From: Rhizobium leguminosarum bv. viciae USDA 2370
GTDB lineage: Bacteria; Pseudomonadota; Alphaproteobacteria; Rhizobiales; Rhizobiaceae
Direction: 5' to 3'
DNA: 64,000 nt
NCBI RefSeq assembly: GCF_002008365.1
Contig: NZ_MRDL01000047.1
Coordinates: 124,001-188,000, forward strand
Shown here: one piece after another, positions 60,945-64,000 of the stretch
Numbering within the stretch: the first letter of the stretch is position 1
Layout of the letters: every line of letters begins with the position of its first letter
The notes under the pieces: model-generated
Databases searched by the model: none
What the model was told of the DNA's origin: nothing
The model's input: only the letters and a program-made list of their open reading frames with translations
Program-made: the position numbers and the translations under genes

Positions 60945-61840
60945 GGCCTGTTGAGCGTCCCGCGCAGGCGCGGCGTTGCGAAATCGAGCAGCGCCCGCAG
61001 CTTCAGCGGCACCAGTCCCTGCGCGGGATAGACGAGATGCACCGGCGCCGGCGGTGGTTCAAAATCGGCAAGCAGCGGCACCAGCAGGTCGGCGCTCTCG
61101 GCGTGTGCGGCCTGGTAGGAGAGCACGCGGGTGATGCCGAGGCCGGCAACAGCTGCGTCTACCGCCGCCTCGGCGGTGTTGACGGCAAGCCGCGAGCGGA
61201 TCGGTACTGTGAGATCGCGTTTCCCCTCGGTGAATGTCCAGCTGAGCATCGAGGCCATGCCCTCGAAGGTGACGCAGTCATGCGCGGCGAGATCGCCTGG
61301 ATGCCGAGGGAGGGCGTTCCGCTTGAGATAATCGGGGCTGGCATAGACCGTGCGGCGGATCGCGCCGAGCCTTGTGGCGATCAGGTTGCTGTCCGGCAGG
61401 TTGCCGATCCTAAGCGCCACGTCGATATGATCCTCGACGAGGTTCGACAGTCGGTCGCCAAGCATCAGCCGCAGATTGATATCGGGATAGGCTTTCAGGA
61501 AATCCACCACGACAGGTAAGACATGCAGCCGACCGAAGACGATCGGCGCGGTCATCGTCAGTTCGCCCTTTGGCGCACTATATTCGCCGGCCGCCGTCCG
61601 TTCCGCCTCTTCCACCCGATCGAGAATTTCCCGCGCCGCCTCGACATAGGAGCGGCCGGCCTCCGTCAGCGTGATCTTCCGGTTGCTCCGTTGCAGCAGT
61701 TGGGCGTTGAGATGTGCTTCCAGTTCCGAAACCTTGCGGCTGACGGTTGCGAGCGGGGATCGCAGATGCCGTGAGGCGGCCGAGAGGCTGCCCTGTTCGA
61801 CAACGGCAAGAAGCACGGTCATGGCGTCGAGACGGTCCAT
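60941..61840 (-). CDS. LysR family transcriptional regulator
   Basis: A 299-residue LysR protein of the common DLDAMTVLLAVVEQGSLSAASRHLRSPLATVSRKVSELEAHLNAQLLQRSNRKITLTEAGRSYV type. The effector domain includes GELTMTAPIVFGRLHVLPVVVDFLKAYPDINLRLMLGDR and YPAQGLVPLKLRALLDFATPRLR near the end. Divergent from the GST gene. An inverted repeat between them looks like a LysR-type site, and GST is the probable target. Confidence 0.9.
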   Translation of the reverse strand: MDRLDAMTVLLAVVEQGSLSAASRHLRSPLATVSRKVSELEAHLNAQLLQRSNRKITLTEAGRSYVEAAREILDRVEEAERTAAGEYSAPKGELTMTAPIVFGRLHVLPVVVDFLKAYPDINLRLMLGDRLSNLVEDHIDVALRIGNLPDSNLIATRLGAIRRTVYASPDYLKRNALPRHPGDLAAHDCVTFEGMASMLSWTFTEGKRDLTVPIRSRLAVNTAEAAVDAAVAGLGITRVLSYQAAHAESADLLVPLLADFEPPPAPVHLVYPAQGLVPLKLRALLDFATPRLRGTLNRP

Positions 61841-61866
61841 TCTATCCTTCCATGAATTGGTAACAT

Positions 61867-61906
61867 GCCTTCCAGATTAGCATTCTACTGCAGTCTGGTG
61901 GAAGGC
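61867..61906. promoter_or_regulatory. inverted repeat between LysR and GST genes
   Basis: GCCTTCCAGA ... TCTGGTGGAAGGC, arms of about 10 bp with one extra base, separated by 17 bp. It lies in the divergent region where the LysR regulator would be expected to bind. Confidence 0.6.
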
Positions 61907-61983
61907 AGTAAATTACGCCGCAGATGGTTCGAAGCGGCCATCGCCAACCGCGTCCCGTCGATCGAAAGACCAGAGGAACCATC

Positions 61984-62595
61984 ATGAAACTCTACCATCA
62001 CCCGCTCTCCGGTCATGCACACCGGGCTCATCTGTTCCTGTCGCTGCTTGGCGTGCCCTATGAACTGGTCGAGGTCGACCTGGCAGCCGGCGCTCACAAG
62101 GCGCCGGACTTTCTGAAGCTCAATCCCTTTGGCCAGGTGCCGGTGCTCGACGACAATGGCACGGTCATTGCCGATTCCTCTGCCATCCTCGTCTATCTCG
62201 CGCGCAAATACGGCCGCACCGACTGGCTGCCGGAAGAAGCGGTGGCAGCGGCCCGGATACAGAAATGGCTCTCGGTTGCCGCGGGCGAGATCGCCTACGG
62301 ACCCTGTGCTGCTCGCCTGGTTACCGTCTTCGGCGCCGATTTTCGCACCGACGAGGTGATCGCCCGGGCGCACCGCATTCTCGCACTGGTCGAGGCGGAA
62401 CTGGGCGCTCGCCGCTTTCTGCTCGGCGACAATGCGACGATCGCCGATATTGCACTCTACAGCTACATCGCCAATGCGCCGGAGGGCAATGTCGACACCT
62501 CGGCCTATCAGGCGGTGCGCGCCTGGCTTGCGCGTATCGAGGCGCTGCCGGGCTTCGTCGGTTTTCGCAGGACGAAAATCGGCCTTGCCGCATGA
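61984..62595 (+). CDS. glutathione S-transferase
   Basis: A 203-residue GST. The thioredoxin-like N-terminal domain starts [33 protein letters not shown] and has the cis-Pro glutathione site [30 protein letters not shown]. The C-terminal helical domain ends [17 protein letters not shown]...LPGFVGF. Detoxification or redox chemistry of an electrophile is likely. It is followed 60 bp later by a PNPOx-like gene on the same strand, with a hairpin between them, and is probably under control of the LysR gene. Confidence 0.91.
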
Positions 62596-62603
62596 GAAAC
62601 CGC

Positions 62604-62623
62604 CGGGACGGATTACCGTCCCG
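62604..62623 (+). other. intercistronic hairpin
   Basis: CGGGACGG and CCGTCCCG form a perfect 8-bp stem around ATTA, followed by ctttcccc. It lies between gst and the PNPOx-like gene; it could be a partial terminator or a processing site. Confidence 0.55.
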
Positions 62624-62655
62624 CTTTCCCCAACGATACCTGCAAGGAGATCGAG

Positions 62656-63609
62656 ATGCTGGAGCAGACAGAACAGGACGCGCCGTCACCCTGGCATGAG
62701 GGTGAACTCGCCATCCAGCGCAGCGTCGGTGTCGTCGAACGCATGGACGGGCCGGGACGGAATTTCGTCCGCAAGGCCATGCCGGAACAGCACCGCGCCT
62801 TTTTTCCGATGCTGCCTTTCGTTGTGCTCGGCGCCGTCGATGCCAAGGGTGATGTCTGGGCAACGGTAAGGGCTGAGCGACCGGGCTTCATGGCCTCGCC
62901 TGAGCCGGAGATCCTTGAGGTCGGCCTGCCGCGCGACCCGGCCGATCCTGCCGATGCCGGCATGGAGCATGGCGACGCGATCGCCATGCTTGGCATCCAG
63001 CTCGAGACCCGGCGGCGTAACCGCCTGAACGGCGTGATCCGCAGGACGGACGCTAAAGGTTTTGACGTTCGCGTCGGCCAGAGCTTCGGCAATTGCCCGC
63101 AATATATCCAGCCTCGCTCTGCCGCCTTTGTCCGCGATCCCGATATGCCGACGGCGACGCAGCCGCTTCATTCCGGTCAACTCGACGATCGGGCGCTAGG
63201 GATGGTCGAGGGCGCCGATACGTTTTTCGTCGCTTCCTATGTCGACCGCGCCAATGGCGAGCGGCAGGTGGACGTGTCCCATCGCGGCGGCAATGCCGGC
63301 TTCGTGCGTGTCGGCGCCGACGGCGTGCTGACCATTCCCGATTTTGCCGGCAATCGGTTCTTCAACACGCTTGGCAATATCCTCGTCAATTCGAAGGCAG
63401 GGTTGGTCTTCGTCGATTTCGAAACCGGCGATATGCTGCAGATGACGGGAAATGCCGAAGTGCTGCTGGATTCCCCCGATATCGCCACCTTTCAGGGAGC
63501 AGAACGGCTATGGCGTTTCACGCCGGAAAAGATCGTGCTTCGCCCGGATGCTCTGCCGCTGCGGTGGCGGAAGGAGAGCGTGGATCTGCTGCGCCGTTCC
63601 CGCGGGTGA
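62656..63609 (+). CDS. pyridoxamine 5'-phosphate oxidase-like FMN-binding protein
   Basis: A 317-residue protein of the PNPOx-like split-barrel superfamily, in the longer subgroup often beside GST or ferredoxin genes. It starts HEGELAIQRSVGVVERMDGPGRNFVRKAMPEQHRAFFPMLPFVVLGAVDAKGDVWATV. It later has VGQSFGNCPQYIQPR, the DTFFVASYVD...QVDVSHRGGNAGFVRV block and NRFFNTLGNILVNSKAGLVFVDFETGD, typical flavin-contact stretches. The ATG has a strong AAGGAGATCGAG site. A flavin-dependent reductase or oxygenase role is inferred from the context; the substrate is unknown. Confidence 0.82.
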   Translation: MLEQTEQDAPSPWHEGELAIQRSVGVVERMDGPGRNFVRKAMPEQHRAFFPMLPFVVLGAVDAKGDVWATVRAERPGFMASPEPEILEVGLPRDPADPADAGMEHGDAIAMLGIQLETRRRNRLNGVIRRTDAKGFDVRVGQSFGNCPQYIQPRSAAFVRDPDMPTATQPLHSGQLDDRALGMVEGADTFFVASYVDRANGERQVDVSHRGGNAGFVRVGADGVLTIPDFAGNRFFNTLGNILVNSKAGLVFVDFETGDMLQMTGNAEVLLDSPDIATFQGAERLWRFTPEKIVLRPDALPLRWRKESVDLLRRSRG

Positions 63610-63672
63610 GGGTGCCCCTTGGCTGCCTCTCGATCCCGGGCGAACATCGCTTCGAAGCGGCTTGCCAATAAT

Positions 63673-63708
63673 TGTACCAATCAGTACAGTGATAACCGTT
63701 CAGTACAG
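63673..63708. promoter_or_regulatory. TetR-style half sites upstream of the last gene
   Basis: TGTAC-CAATCA-GTACA is an inverted pair (63673-63688), and a further CAGTACAG occurs at 63701-63708, a direct repeat of CAGTACAG 19 bp upstream. The half sites share GTACAG with the perfect palindrome at 4658-4674, so a related TetR-family regulator is likely. Confidence 0.5.
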
Positions 63709-63716
63709 GAGTGATC

Positions 63717-64000
63717 ATGTCCAGCCTTGTCCCGCCCTTCACCCTCGAAACCGCCACCCAGAAAGTCCGCCTTGCCGAGGATGGCTGGAACAGCCGCGAT
63801 CCCGAGCGCGTCTCGCTCGTCTATACGCCGGACAGCCGCTGGCGGAATCGCGCCGAATTCATCACCGGCCGCGCCGAAATCGTCGCTTTCCTCACCCGCA
63901 AATGGGCCAAGGAGCTGGATTACCGGTTGATCAAGGAGATCTGGGCCTTCACCGACAATCGCATTGCCGTGCGCTTCGCCTATGAATGGCATGATGACAG
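63717..64000 (+). CDS. SnoaL-like/DUF1348 family protein, cut off by the window end
   Basis: The first 94 residues of a nuclear-transport-factor-2-like protein of the DUF1348 type. SSLVPPFTLETATQKVRLAEDGWNSRDPERVSLVYTPDSRWRNRAEFITGRAEIVAFLTRKWAKELDYRLIKEIWAFTDNRIAVRFAYEWHDD continues beyond position 64000. The family is usually about 150 residues. The ATG follows GGAGTGATC and TetR-style half sites, so it may be induced by a regulator outside the window. Function unknown. Confidence 0.8.
   Translation, partial: MSSLVPPFTLETATQKVRLAEDGWNSRDPERVSLVYTPDSRWRNRAEFITGRAEIVAFLTRKWAKELDYRLIKEIWAFTDNRIAVRFAYEWHDD

Overview
The window looks like chromosomal DNA of a Rhizobium of the etli/leguminosarum group. 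This is inferred from the high-GC alphaproteobacterial codon use, the Ros/MucR regulator, the DUF930, DUF1491, DUF2336 and DUF5330 genes, the Mrp antiporter operon, and many scattered short palindromic repeats resembling rhizobial RIME elements. No rRNA, tRNA, CRISPR array, transposase or integrase was seen. Most of the content is housekeeping and ordinary accessory metabolism.

Layout. 0-17 kb: SelO, a DHA2 drug-efflux protein, a homocysteine methyltransferase, oligopeptidase B, a polysaccharide deacetylase, an FAD oxidoreductase, an AI-2E transporter, a VOC protein with a Tat-like leader, a universal stress protein behind an FNR/FixK-like box, TrhA, acetyltransferases and MsrB. 17.3-23.7 kb: a complete seven-gene Mrp cation/proton antiporter operon. 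23.7-29.2 kb: rosR/mucR with a long AT-rich leader, sufE, a DUF5330 gene, and a sensor kinase overlapping a peptidoglycan-binding protein. 29-36.7 kb: an AraC/SDR divergent pair, a soluble chemotaxis receptor with signs of two compensating frameshifts, and several DUF genes. 36.8-47.5 kb: a class A PBP, a TetR/SDR pair around a perfect palindrome, a fatty acid desaturase coupled to a 38-codon membrane micro-ORF, small-protein genes and a divergent MFS/LysR pair.

47.6-53 kb is the most unusual part. A groES-groEL operon sits behind a near-perfect CIRCE element. Two small genes follow it: a 130-aa single-span membrane protein and a 56-aa hydrophilic protein. On the other strand, reading away from the same 0.5-kb AT-rich intergenic region, is a tightly packed run of five genes. 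Four are small proteins with 4, 4 and 10 bp overlaps, and the fifth is a transglutaminase-like protein. 53-58.4 kb: a three-gene sugar/polyol catabolic operon (an oxidoreductase and two TIM-barrel isomerases) divergent from its LacI regulator across a perfect 16-bp palindrome, then an HtrA-like protein that has lost all three catalytic residues. 58.7-64 kb: a MocR-type regulator, a DUF983 gene, a LysR/GST divergent pair with a PNPOx-like gene, and a truncated SnoaL-like gene behind TetR-style half sites.

Long open frames antiparallel to genes are common here because of the high GC content, and they were left out. Start codons were moved from the longest frame where a Shine-Dalgarno sequence, overlap with the upstream gene or family length argued for it. 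Family assignments come from reading motifs by eye, without any database search.
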